Source of the DNA: Turbatrix aceti
Lineage: Eukaryota > Nematoda > Chromadorea > Rhabditida > Panagrolaimidae
Length of the DNA: 64,000 bases
Assembly (NCBI GenBank): GCA_963969345.1
Contig: OZ017770.1
Coordinates: 6,271,246-6,335,245 of the forward strand
Reading direction: 5' to 3'
In this document: positions 27,488 through 38,583 of the stretch, one piece after another
Layout: the number at the start of each line of letters is the position of its first letter
How positions within the stretch are numbered: position 1 is the first letter of the stretch
Made by a program: the position numbers and the translations under genes
The notes under the pieces: model-generated
Database searches by the model: none
Told to the model about the DNA's origin: nothing
Seen by the model: the letters and a program-made list of their open reading frames with translations, nothing else

Positions 27488-29610
27488 ATGCGCGCCTACG
27501 CTCAGGCCCTTGACCGTGGCGACAACATAGTTGTCGCTTGGCTAGACAGCATCAAAGGTTTGTTTTACTTTTAATTGCTCCAATTTTTTTGCATTTGTTT
27601 TTTGTAGGCAACGAGACCATCGAGCATCCTTATGCTGCCGTAGCCGGTGATCGTGATATCGGACCCACCCAGACCCATCTCGAGGTTGAGGTTAATGTTC
27701 GTGAAGTTGGCGTCGGAACCGAGAGTGCTGACCGTAACGTCAATCCTGAAAATGACCACGCGGATGTATGTTTTTGTTTTACTAGCTGAACTCACTGAGT
27801 AATTTGACTATTTGCAGACGGTGTCGGTGGTTTCGTCTCCTCTGCCGGCAATGTCCCGGGATGGCACCGGAGCAGGCGATGCTTCGTTGCTCAATGTCAA
27901 TGGCAGTCGCGGTGTCAGTGGGTCGCACGTCAATCGAGGCTACAACACTGGCTCGTCCCGCGTGTACCGCACTCGAGGTGACATTCACTTTTGATGTGCA
28001 TTAATGCTTTTTTTGTTTGTTTTTTAGGCATGGACGCCTTCCAACGCGTTTATCCTGTTGTCCGGGGACAACAACATCCACATCGTGGTGTCCGTCGTGG
28101 TTTTCATGTCAACGATTTACTCACCACAAACTACCATCAGCACCGTCGTGGCAATCGCGGCGACTTTCTCAACAGCGGTGCGTTTGGATCCCGCTTTCGC
28201 GGACGCGACCGTAATTTTGCTCCTCAGCGTAACGCCGGTCCCAACACTCGTTTTCTCGATTTCGACGATCCTGATGCATACACCACACACTACCATCAGC
28301 ATCGTCGTGGCAATCGCGGCGACTTTGGAAACAACGTTGCGCTTCGCGGTCGCGACCGTGGATATGCCGATCGTGTTCGCACTATTCCAAACGAACGCAC
28401 TGGAGCCGGTGATGTTCGTGGAACCGAAAATGCCAACCGCAAAAGCGATTCTGCAGACCAAAATGGTGATGTATGTTTTTGTTTTTCTTGCAGAACTCAC
28501 TGAGTAATTTGAGTATTTGCAGACTGCTTCGGTGGTTTCTTCTCCACTACCGGCAATCTACATGTCAAGTGAGAGCACCGGAACCCATGATCCTTCACTT
28601 GCCATTCATAACCTCGCCATCAAGGACGAGGTCGCCACTGACGGCTACGGTGCTTCATCGTCTCGCAATGGCCCCGAACGTCTTCACAACCCACCGGCGC
28701 AAGTCGCCCAGAACAACAACGGTCACAACGGAATGTGTTGGGGAACATTTTGGAAATTCTAGTCGAAATTTTGCCAAAAAGTTGCTTTCTCTACGAAAAG
28801 TTTGTATCGTAAAATTCACCTGTCTGAGTCATTTACAGGCGGAGCTACGAACCCTTAAAACGCGTTTTTGCCATTTTCGACGCTTTTTGGCACGTTGTAG
28901 CAAAAAAAATACGGCATTTCAAATGCAGAGGTCCAAATTAAATCGACGTAGTTTTTGATGAAGAATCCGATAAAAATATAAAAATATAGTTTTGCCACCT
29001 TGAAAAATGCCTTACCAATGTTGCCACTGTGACCCCATATTAAATGTAATTTTTGGCATTTTTCAAGGTGGTAAACCATTATTTTTATCAGATTCTCCAT
29101 CAAAAACTACGTCGATCAATATGTACCTCGGCTTTGGAAATGCCGTAATCTTTTAGCTATAACGTGCCAAAAATCGTCAAAAATGGCAAAAACGCGATTT
29201 TTGGAGATCGTAACTTCGCGATTTTTGGCGATAGTTCAGGCAGGTGAATTTTACGGTACAAACTTTTTATAGTAAAAGCAACTTTTTGGCAAAATTTCGT
29301 AGAAATTCCACAACGTTCCCTAACCCTTTCCTTTTCAGGTGCCGCTCGGCCACGCTTCAAATTCGGTTGGTTTTACTTTTAGTTTGCTTCAATTTTCTTG
29401 CGTTCGTTTTTAGTCCGACCCGTTCCGCGTCCTCTACCTCCCGAGTGTTGGGCCTACCCTTGGTCATGGCGTCCAGATCCAGACTCGGAGTAGCTGGCGA
29501 CTCCCATCTCTCCATTAATGTATGTTTTTGTTTTTCGTGCTGAACTCACTGAGTAACGTTGCTATTTACAGGATGAATTTTCTTTCAACAACGCTCAGCG
29601 GCATCTCTAA
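27488..29610 (+). CDS. Unknown Arg/Gly/Asn-rich repeat protein, split by a MITE intron
   Basis: Exons 27488-27557, 27608-27765, 27818-27977, 28028-28470, 28523-28734, 29339-29365, 29414-29519 and 29572-29610 give 404 residues with every junction in phase. The product is polar and probably disordered: a YHQHRRGNRGDF motif occurs twice in exon 4, with many RGRDR and GN repeats. The opening SVVSSPLP is shared by exons 3 and 5. No signal peptide, domain or family is recognised; RNA binding by the RG-rich part is only a guess. The gene grew by repetition of an exon-intron unit, since three 52-nt introns are nearly identical. The fifth intron (28735-29338) is almost entirely a foldback transposon. 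If that intron is not removed, the protein ends 13 codons into the element. Confidence 0.6.
27766..27817 (+). repeat. Repeated 52-nt intron, copy 1
   Basis: Begins gtatgtttttgtttt, contains aactcactgagtaa and ends tatttgcag. It is the same length as, and close in sequence to, the introns at 28471-28522 and 29520-29571. Confidence 0.8.
28471..28522 (+). repeat. Repeated 52-nt intron, copy 2
   Basis: Differs from copy 1 mainly in the segment just before aactcactgag. The exon start that follows (SVVSSPLPA) also matches the exon after copy 1. Confidence 0.8.
28726..29334 (+). mobile_element. Foldback MITE, copy 1, functioning as an intron
   Basis: The two halves of this 609-bp element are long inverted repeats (for example gtttgtatcgtaaaattcac near 28800 and its complement near 29245). 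It is flanked by TCA at 28723-28725 and 29335-29337, a TNA-type duplication. A homologous copy lies at 62106-62719. Nine element bases stay in the upstream exon, a GT at 28735 acts as donor, and TSD bases CA plus the next host G form the acceptor CAG after a CCCTTTCCTTT tract. Splicing there restores the frame. Confidence 0.75.
29520..29571 (+). repeat. Repeated 52-nt intron, copy 3
   Basis: Same gtatgtttttgtttttc start and aactcactgagtaa core as copies 1 and 2, ending tatttacag. It precedes the final short exon. Confidence 0.75.
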
Positions 29611-30349
29611 CTTGACCCTTACCGTTGCAGCCGGACAAGTTATTGTTTTCTCCTCTTGTTTTTAGAACTGTTGTTTTTTTCACTTTTTTACTCACTTCTA
29701 GTTTTATTACTGTTTACGTTTTACATTTACGTTAAGTACTGTTACTCTTTCCTAGTATGTTACTTTAGTTTACTTGTGTGTTATAAAATTATTGGAAGGA
29801 AGACTTTTTCACGGTACTGGTAAGAAAAGTGGGGGGAAAAATTGAGTGGAAAACGTACATTTTGTAAAAAAATTAAAATCCTGAATGCCTGATAGTAATA
29901 ATTCAACAGACCTTTACGGAAAATGATGTTAATTGTATTGCTGACAAGATGTTAAGGTAGCATACATTGACAAAACCATTTACAACCTAGCCCACTATCT
30001 GGTATGTGGAATATTTTTTTACAGTCCATTTAGAAAAAAAAAATATGACAAAAAAAGTATCTTTTCGGGAATATGGTAACTTTATATGCATTTTACTGCT
30101 GTGATGATTAAATGTACTGCTAAATGATGAAAAAACGTAATTTTTGTCAGTATTTTTTAAGTTTACCTTTGTCTTAAAAATTAAATTATAAACAAATTTA
30201 TATTGAACCAAACTTTCAAAAACATAAAAAGTGTTTATCCCGCGTAATAAGTCACACTACCAAAAAAAAAGTTTCCATATTTTTTTAAAGAATAGATTTT
30301 TATTTATTCATCGAAAAATGTTTACATTGGTTCATTGCAGTTTAATTTA
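29611..30349. other. Convergent 3' UTR region
   Basis: A/T-rich DNA between the ends of the unknown gene and bestrophin. No coding sequence is seen. Confidence 0.5.
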
Positions 30350-32067
30350 TTACTTGCTTTTTGTGTTTTCATCCTCCTCGGTAACAGTTTCCAAGATATG
30401 CGGAGATGATGCCCGTGTGTCTGTAATTTTTGTTACTTAAAGATTTATTACTGAAATTAATGCTTACCAAAACCATTGTTTTCTATTCCGATAGGGGCTG
30501 GATCGCGTTCAATGTCAGACACAGGCAGTGACTGAGCTCTATAATTAGCCTGTTAAACAGATTCACAAATTAATTTTCACTTACCTCGACACTTGAAGTT
30601 TCTTTTTTAGTCGTTTACTGACGTTTCTGAATGATAATTTAGTGTGTAAATCCATGCTGTCAAGAGAAAGGGTAGATCCTGTATGCGGCACCATTTTAAC
30701 TTTTTCGGACTCTCCAGGCACAACAAAGTTGGTTGCTGATCCTATCAGAGCGTTAACGGTTATTTTCGCTGTTTCTTCCGAATACAGCGGTCTGGCACCG
30801 GCTTTGAATGAATCACGTGTTTGTTTAGGGATGTCCTCGTGCGTCTGCTCGACCATCGAAAGTGCTATTGTAATATTGCGATCTATGATATAGTTACATT
30901 CATAGTCATCGTCATCTTCTCCGAGAGGGTTCAACAACGCCTCCGCAACTTTAAGCCAACCCATAAAAAATATGAATTGAAGCATTGTCATAAGGGGTAC
31001 GTATAAATCAATCTGCAAAAAAGAGACGTCGCTTTTTGTGATGTTTCAAAGATATCTTACAGTTTTTTCCTCGTGGTTTGTATTGTGAATAAGATACTGC
31101 CGGCTGATGAGACAGACCAAAAAATACACCCTTACTGCAAGAAAAACCACTTGAGGGTAAGCCAATGGAACAGGTACCCAGTCATAATTGCACAAAGTAC
31201 GCAAATGTTCATTATACGTCTTGACTTCCTAAAGAGAACTTTTGAACTTTGCAGAGAAACACGGAACTCAGACATACGTTTAAAAGTTGATTGAGCAGCA
31301 CGTCAGCCACGATTTTTTCTTTTCTGCGAAGGTCAATGCAAAGAGCAAAAATCCAATTTATAGGCAGCCAGTATTTGTTAAAATCGTTGTCGACATTATC
31401 CATGATTTCTTTTTCATGCATTTGTAAGAAGCCTAAACTATCATATTTCTGTGGTTGCATGAAAAAAACATTTGCGCAACTCACCAGAGTCCACGACGGC
31501 ATCAAGGTTGGGAAACCTCTTGCGAACTTTTATGCTGATATCTCTCAAAACCAGAACTTGAGTCAGGCATAGGTACCGAAGTATGTTACGTTTTTCAATA
31601 CGCGTTTGTTCGTCATCTCCATTTACGTAATTTGCCACGTAAAACGCGACGCTAAATATTTGGCGAACGTAATGAAAAAAAAACGGTTTGTCATACTCAC
31701 TTGTCTACAAAACCGATATTTGAAAATATCTCGTTCCATCTGTCAAACACCTTGGTAACGAAGAAACCAAGCAGAAAAATAAGTGGGATTTTATCATCCA
31801 ATTTGTCATCCATGTAAGAAGCAAGGGCTTCGAATTGGCTGGAATCCCCGTATTTTAAACAACGCTGCGAAGCATTAAATAGACTTACTACTGCCATGAT
31901 CTCGGCATTGCGTATCTGTACAGTACGGTAATAATGAAGTACAAGATGCACCAGCTGATCAACTCCGTCATAACACTTTTCCAAATGGAACCTCGCCATC
32001 GAAAAATGACTTTGAGAAAGGTCCATGACGAACTGGATGAGACGTCTAAGTTGTATGATATTGTCAT
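30350..32067 (-). CDS. best: Bestrophin (anion channel)
   Basis: Eight exons (32067-31889, 31838-31701, 31651-31485, 31432-31278, 31228-31061, 31012-30585, 30538-30468, 30420-30350) give 458 residues, all in phase. Bestrophins form pentameric, often Ca2+-activated, chloride channels. Diagnostic parts are the N-terminus MTISYNLDVS, FRWRGSIWKSV, PLIFLLGFFVTKVFDRW, RFPNLDAVVDSGF, YDWVPVPLAYPQVV, FFMGWLKVAEALLNPLGE, and the Ca2+-clasp acidic run GEDDDDY (residues 300-306). The tail is variable and hydrophilic, as usual. The exon 1/2 intron (50 nt, GTAAGT donor) was chosen because it gives YRYAMPRSWQ followed by FEALASY as in the family; a longer open frame in another register there is a shadow. 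Confidence 0.93.
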
Positions 32068-33296
32068 TGAGTACTAAGGCAGACTGATGAAAAACAGCTA
32101 CAAGTGATCAACGAATTTCGGGAATAAGACAACCCATCAATGAGGCCTAAATACGTAACGGGAATTGCAAATAACATAAAAACACAACAGTGACATAAAA
32201 CCTAGACGATCTGCAAAGCCTGGCCACAATGCTTAAATACAAAAAAAAGTCATCAAACAAAAAAATCAACAAAGAGAACAACCAGCCAGGGAAGGACAGT
32301 GCGAGTTAAGGAGTTGGCCGTCGGTGGAAAAATATCATGAATTAAAACCTGTTTGGCAGCACAAAAGATAGATGTAGTAGTTTTTTGAATTTAAAGAACA
32401 CTCGAAATTAATTGCGTTTAATTATCGATAAGTTTTGTATCGTATCTGTCAAAGTTGTTATATTCATAATTTTGGAACAAAGAATTTTGTTTTTTCGACC
32501 AACTTGTGTATTTGCAGTGGGCGCCAGATAAACAAACAATGCGTATACTTTGGAACACGCAACAATTAATAGCTATTCCGATCTGGCAACAGCGATAACG
32601 GTTGATTAATTTTTTTCAGCTAAACATATACAGGCAAGTATGAATCGTATATATAAGCATGTCAAAAAAGTTGTTGATTCAGAAAAAACCATGAATCGAG
32701 AAAAGCATTAGTCAGGCCCAAATCAACGCGGGGGTATCATGGGATTTTATAAGCCAATAATGAATAATTTTTAAAAATAAATTTGAAGAAATCGTAGCAT
32801 TTATATATTCAAAAAATCTCGGAGCGCCTTTTATAATAGATTTTTTTACGTTTTCATGTCACGTTTTTCCGCATATGTTTTATATTTTTAAGCTTTTTTA
32901 CAACAAATTGTTTTATGAATAATTTTAAAAATGTAAACGAAAAAAAAATTCGTAATATTTAAGGGTTTCCAAAAAGAACAACTTTTGTATAACTTTTTTT
33001 CGTTTTTTTCTTTTGTTTTTACGTTTTTACGTTTCAAATGTTTAAGCCGTGGCTCTCACAACTTGTATTGTCAAAAAGGTGACAAATCTTGTGACGATGC
33101 TTCAGGCAAGCCAGACAGAAATTAAATGAATCATCCGGGTCTTACAGATGACACCTGAACGACGTGATCTATGAATTTATTTACGAATTAATTAATATCG
33201 TGAACAGTGCTTGCGATCGTGATCGAGAACTCCTACAACCAGCATAGGGTAAAAATTATCCGTCAAACAAGAAGGCAATTTGTGTGTCATTGTTGA
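32068..33296. other. 1.2-kb intergenic region
   Basis: A/T-rich, with no conserved coding sequence. It should hold the bestrophin promoter on its left and the 3' UTR of the coiled-coil gene on its right. Confidence 0.5.
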
Positions 33297-35154
33297 TTAC
33301 TCTAAATTTTCACTTTCCGAGTTTGATACGTCTTTTGTCTTTGTTTGTTCACGATTTAATTCTTGATGTGCAGAGGAATAATTATTATTAGCGTTTGATT
33401 GCCTGCTACCCCTGAAGCAATTATAAAAGTAAATAGATAGCTGATTAAAACACGACAACTTGCTCACCTTGATGCCAAACTAGCACTGCGTCGTTTCGCC
33501 TGCGAACTACCGCTGCGAGACTGATATCCGGAATTTGAGCCATCTGTAGGTCGAGAGCGGAGAGCAGGGATGACTGGGGAGCTGCCACGGATGTCATCAT
33601 AGGCTTTCTTTCTCTCCCACCACTCGTATTTTCTAGCAGGACCGGACATTTCGGCAGACAGACCGCCATCTGAAACCAAAATTCAAATAGAAACCTGACT
33701 TTGTGATAGGATAATAACCATGAGACGATGACGTAGATGCGTTTCGCGCATTCATCAGCGATACTTTGGTTGCTTTTTTCTCTGCCATTATTGCTTTTTC
33801 GCGAGCAACGCGTTTTTCGGCTTCCATTTCCGCCAACTGACGTTGCGCTGCTATTTTGCTTCTTAAAAATTTATTTTGTTTGTAAAAACATAAATCGTGT
33901 TATCCACTGTGATACCTCCATATTTCGCGCTCCTCGAGTTGGCGTTCTTGTAATTTTTCAATTTCTTTGCGCTGCCGATTTTCTTCAATTTGTCGCAGCA
34001 GATCTAATTTGTGCTGATGTTTCTCGAGTCGCTTTAGCTCGTCAGGGTCATACGGGTTGACATAGCGCGTTGTCGTAGCAGAAGGTACGTATGTGTTGCG
34101 TGCAGCAACCGTCGGATCGTTATAGAACGATCCATAGGAGTTGGAAGTGCTGAAGTTGAAAGTCGGAATAGGCGCCGGTGGCGCGGATGACAGACTGTTC
34201 ACATCCGAGTCCTGATAATAATTTTTTCTTGTTTTTTGTTGAAATAACAAAAAAATAATAATTACCTGGTATATAGACTCGATCGAAGGTACCGGAGCAA
34301 GTCCTTGTCCGACATTCCAAGCAGCCGTACCACGTTTTCCAGAACGTGGTTGGGGATTTCCTCGTGCCCATGGCAAATCCGTGTGCATCACAGGAGCATC
34401 CTAAAAGTATCGAGTGTCGTAAAGTTTGCAGTCATTTTGTTTAGTCTAAGCAGTAGTTTTTTTGCCTGTTGCTAGCAGAGACAGAAGAAATATGCATTGG
34501 TTACGAAATCATCTATGGTGTGCAATTTTTTTTTTATACGTAATGGTCAGTTACCTGTTTTTGATTTTCAAATGGGTACGACTTGGATAGCATTTTTTCA
34601 GGAGGATTTGGATAGGTGCTAGTTGCCATTGGTAGCGGGTGAGCATAATTTGCATTGTGACCGTTGGCCATTTGCATCATAGCAAGGGCAACATCGTTTT
34701 GACTGTTTCCGAAGAGCGGTACACTTTGTGAAGATGACTTTTGAATTGCGCCTTTATTGCCTGCACCCATACCGAGCGCAGCAAATTGATTTGTGATGAG
34801 CTGACTGAGCTGTGGGTCAATAGGTTGGTAGAATTGCTGACCGTTGATGACGACAGATCGAATTCCTATGAGCTGTGTGTCGCTGGGGATAAGTTCAAGG
34901 GCTTTTTTCATTGAATTTTGGTTTAGAGGATTTGTGTAATCCATCTGTTGGTTTGAATTGCTGAAGACAGAATATCCGGATAGGGAGTTATCCAGAGGCT
35001 TGTCTTTAAGCTGGGTGAACGCTGCATTGTTCTGGTGGATGGCTTCAAAAGTAGAGTAAGGCGCGTGAGAATCATTTCTGTTAACGTGCTGGGGTCCGCC
35101 GGGCAGGGTTACGGAATTTTGTGTAGAAGGATTAAAAGCGTAGGTTCTTACCAT
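33297..35154 (-). CDS. Coiled-coil protein, possibly CCDC66/CSPP-like
   Basis: Six exons (35154-34555, 34400-34266, 34211-33916, 33861-33719, 33669-33468, 33411-33297) join in frame to 496 residues. The first 260 residues are polar, low-complexity and Gln/Asn/Pro-rich. A charged coiled coil follows at about 310-410 (DELKRLEKHQHKLDLLRQIE, then ENRQRKEIEKLQERQLEERE, then REKAIMAEKK). The pattern of RQIEENRQRKEIE resembles the conserved helical block of centrosomal/ciliary CCDC66-type proteins, but this is a resemblance of composition and I am not sure. The tail is Ser/Asn-rich. The start ATG is followed by GTAAGA, so it could also be read as a splice donor and the true start might lie upstream. 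Confidence 0.6.
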
Positions 35155-35809
35155 GACGCGGCAGCAGCACACACCAATTATAAATATAAACTTTTTTTGT
35201 ACATTTGAACAAAAAAGTCGCAGTGATTAGTGAAAATAAAGTTCAGCGACCGATAGAGGTGTCGAGACTGCGCGCACCCACATTTTGGCACATGAACGTT
35301 TCCATAACAACTTACTCACTGGCTACCTGCAAACTTTATCTTTACCACCATACTGAAATGAGAAGGTGAGAAGGTAAATGGAATTCGTTCCCCACCGCAC
35401 GCTTGTCATATAAGTCAAAATGAATGGACTACTATGACCGCTAGAGGCAACTATTGGGGGATGCTAGGTGGTCATTTCGGGGCGAACCAGGCATTTCAAC
35501 TGACAATCTGTTGCCGGGGTACGCGGCACGGCGGAGAAGATTTCAAATGAATAAAGTACGACTGCCTTGTTGATAGGGCTTCTGCGGCAAACGTAGCTTC
35601 TTTTTAAGACCTTACGCAACACTTACTCAATGAGCAAATCCCATTCAAAAAAATTATCTGTTCATTTATTATTTTTTTTTGCAATGGAATGAAACACGGC
35701 ACACCGTGGCTTGTAACAATAAATAATAATAATTTTTGGCAGGAAGAAGAGCGAAAGAAGCACGTTTTTGCATTTTGCACAGTATGGACGGGTAACGAGA
35801 CCAATTTAT
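35155..35809. other. Intergenic between coiled-coil gene and lipocalin
   Basis: No gene visible. Holds the coiled-coil gene's 5' region and the lipocalin 3' UTR. Confidence 0.45.
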
Positions 35810-37564
35810 TTATCCACTGAACTTGAAGAGGGTCGGGGGGAACGTGCATGACGACACGTCGACGTTCTGCACTGAGTTGAGAAGCCTTGCAAATCCGTTG
35901 ATGATGCCCTTCTGCTCGAGGATTGTATTCACTGCTGTTTCGTATCGCTGAAAGGCAATAATGCATCTTTAAAAATAATTGACAAAAGGTCTGTCTTCTT
36001 ACCTGCTTGTAAACGGTAGGATCGCGAGCCAAAACGTAAACCGGATAATTGCAGTTCAGCGAGAGAATTACAAATTCGTATTCATTGTTGTTGTTGATCG
36101 GACCAGTGTAGATAACGTGAACTGAAAGGTATGTAGCGTGTTATCATCGCACAACATCTTTTCTTCTCACCTTCAACGTCATCTTTGGATGTGCTAGTGC
36201 GGAAGAGAACTTCTCCGGTCTGCTTGTACACGCCGTATCCCGATGTGATCTTGGGCTCGCTGTAGGGTGTGCCGTCGGTGCTGTACTCAAAGACCTCGAA
36301 GATAGTTCCGATTCCATCGCCTCCGACTTCCGACATTTTTTTGTACGACAGCATACTGCAGGGGTTTTTGCTCACAAGTTGCGAGTATACGACCTAAATT
36401 TAGTAATGTGATAAGTTTAGCGTTCAATTTTAACCCTACCTGATACCATTGACCCATAAAGGCGTTGATATCGAAGGTCGACACGGCAACCGGCTTCGGG
36501 TTGCACAGAGGACCGCCGGGTTTCGTGATAAGACCTTCGAGCATTGACAGGTTCTCGTCAATCGACTCTTTTTGGGCTTCGGTCAAAACGATAGGCTTGG
36601 AAGGGTCGGTGTTGTTGATGATCGAGTTCTGCGTGAGAGCCTTGTAGATAACGTTGCTGATCATATCTTTTCCAGGCAGCGGGTTGTTGGGGTTGCCGAG
36701 AATATTGCTCATAGCCTTGGTGAGTTCTTGGGGATCAGCAGGCTTGTTATCCTTGTTAAGTCCAATAAGATCGAAGAGAGTACCGATGAGTCCACCGCCC
36801 GACGAAGGTTCGTCGGAGAGAGAAGTCTGGCCGTATTCTTCGTTACCGGCGCTCGATGAAAGCACTTCTGAGACAGAATAGGGCGAACGACGGTCATCAT
36901 CCAACGCGGGACCAAATCCGCCTTCGGGAACAGGAGGTCGAGACTCGATTTGGGGAACTTCCGGTTTGTGGTCGACAGTGATGGGTTGGCGACGGATTTC
37001 AGGGGCAGGTGCGGAAGGAACGGGGTATTTTGGCAGATTGGGGAAGATGTTCGGGATACCGGCAATGGACGATTTTCCAATGATGTCTTCGATATCAACG
37101 CTCTAAAATGCCCAAATGTGTGATGTCAAATATGTAATTTATTTGCTTACCGCTGGCTTCTGTGTATCATGCGCAGGAGATGCACGTGTGTTTCCGTTCT
37201 GCAGAGAAAAGCCTTGTCCGAAGCCAGGTGGCAAGTCTCCGGGGTTTGAGGGAGCCGGGCCAGAGAAGAAAGACTCAAGCGTCTTTTCAAGCTGGCTAGG
37301 ATTGTGAATCGGACCGCCTGAGGCACCAGAACTAGAGCCAATATCATAGGTCTTTTCCGGGAAGAATCCACCTGGTCGGGGGCCCATGAATGAGTTTACA
37401 AATTCTGCAGCGTGACCATCCAGCTCGAAGTAGTGTCTTAGATCCGGTGCAATTGTCGGCTTCGCACTGAGGTACCTGTTAGCATTGGAAGGGAAGGTGT
37501 CGTACTGCGCGTAGGCAAGGGAAGCAATTGCAACGAACGGCACTAGTCGGAGGACCGCCGTCAT
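35810..37564 (-). CDS. Secreted lipocalin-related protein (LPR type)
   Basis: Five exons (37564-37151, 37102-36440, 36393-36171, 36121-36003, 35947-35810) give 518 residues in frame. A signal peptide (MTAVLRLVPFVAIASLAYAQ) precedes about 330 residues of Pro/Ser/Gly-rich, probably disordered sequence. A C-terminal lipocalin fold starts at FDINAFMGQWYQVVYS, with the GxW motif at about residue 355. Later strands include SGYGVYKQTGEVLFRT and YEFVILSLNCNYPVYVLA. Nematode LPR proteins with this plan act in the apical extracellular matrix and cuticle; that role is inferred. Two Cys residues in the barrel (PCSML and LNCNYP) could form the usual lipocalin disulfide. Confidence 0.8.
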
Positions 37565-38583
37565 GGTGCTTCTAAAAAAGAACACAATCGATGAAAACTG
37601 ACGTTCAAACGCGGCGGACTGGATGAGTGAACAGGACTTATTAAAACAACAGTTTGACCGGTACACCCACAACTGGGCTGAATCCGGTCAGCGATGGTTG
37701 CTGAAAGCAGGAGGGACGACGGGGGATATCTAGGTTAGAGAGGGGGGAATTGGTCACTTGGATCAGCTTTATGCCAATGTATAATCCCTGATCACTACAA
37801 GATTGAGAGTACATATTTAAAAAAACTCAAGTTGAACATGATATTTAAAGAAGATACATGCACTGATAGAAGAAGTATCAGTCAATGAATGACCAAACCG
37901 TTCCCACTCAAATGATGCGACTGTTACATGGATTGCGCCCGATCCCACAGGGGGCACTGACTTCGGAAAAACGAGGGGACTAGGTCACCGGCCTTGAACG
38001 AATTCCATATAGTTGATTCGCGATTTTGCGCATGCTGAACCGTGCGGACGACCTGTTGGTCGTTTTACAGGATGCCTTTTAATTCAAACAATCAGATTGC
38101 TTTTGTCTGCTCGTACGGACTCTCTTTCCTTCACGGGGCGCAGATTTGTGCGATAAATAACTGTGAAAGGATATTTATTAATTTTTCAAATGTTTTTTCT
38201 TCAAACTTTGCGACTTCTTCTGACATTGCGACAACCGATACCTGACTTTAAAACACATTCGTGTTAGTTAAAAGCAAGCATCAAGTGATTTAAAAAAACA
38301 AATGAAAGCAAAGCAAATGTGTTCAATGCAAATAGTGTAAAATCCGTTTTTCGCATGAAGCAATGAATAAAATTTTCTGTGATAAACGGACACCATGCCG
38401 CAAAAGAAAGCACTCACTCAATATAATTTTGACTTGTTGTTCTTTTCCATGCGACGAAGCGGAGCGTACGCGATATGGTTTTAACCCGAAAAGGAATGCA
38501 CAAGTTTTTGTCATTAGTTAATGCTTACATTTTTAACGGTGAGATCCGACTATGTAAAAAGGTTTTTCAACAGTATTAACGTG
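37565..38583. other. Divergent promoter region, lipocalin and O-GlcNAcase
   Basis: About 1 kb between head-to-head genes. No conserved coding sequence is apparent; a plus-strand frame from about 38521 runs into the O-GlcNAcase start and may extend it. Confidence 0.45.

Noticed and set aside
31865..31888. 24-nt GTAAGT...CAG as a bestrophin intron
   Set aside because: Too short and breaks the frame; the 50-nt alternative ending attccag restores the family sequence.
31697..32026. 109-codon minus-strand frame at the bestrophin start
   Set aside because: The bestrophin N-terminus lies in another frame and splices out part of this run; the long frame is partly a shadow.
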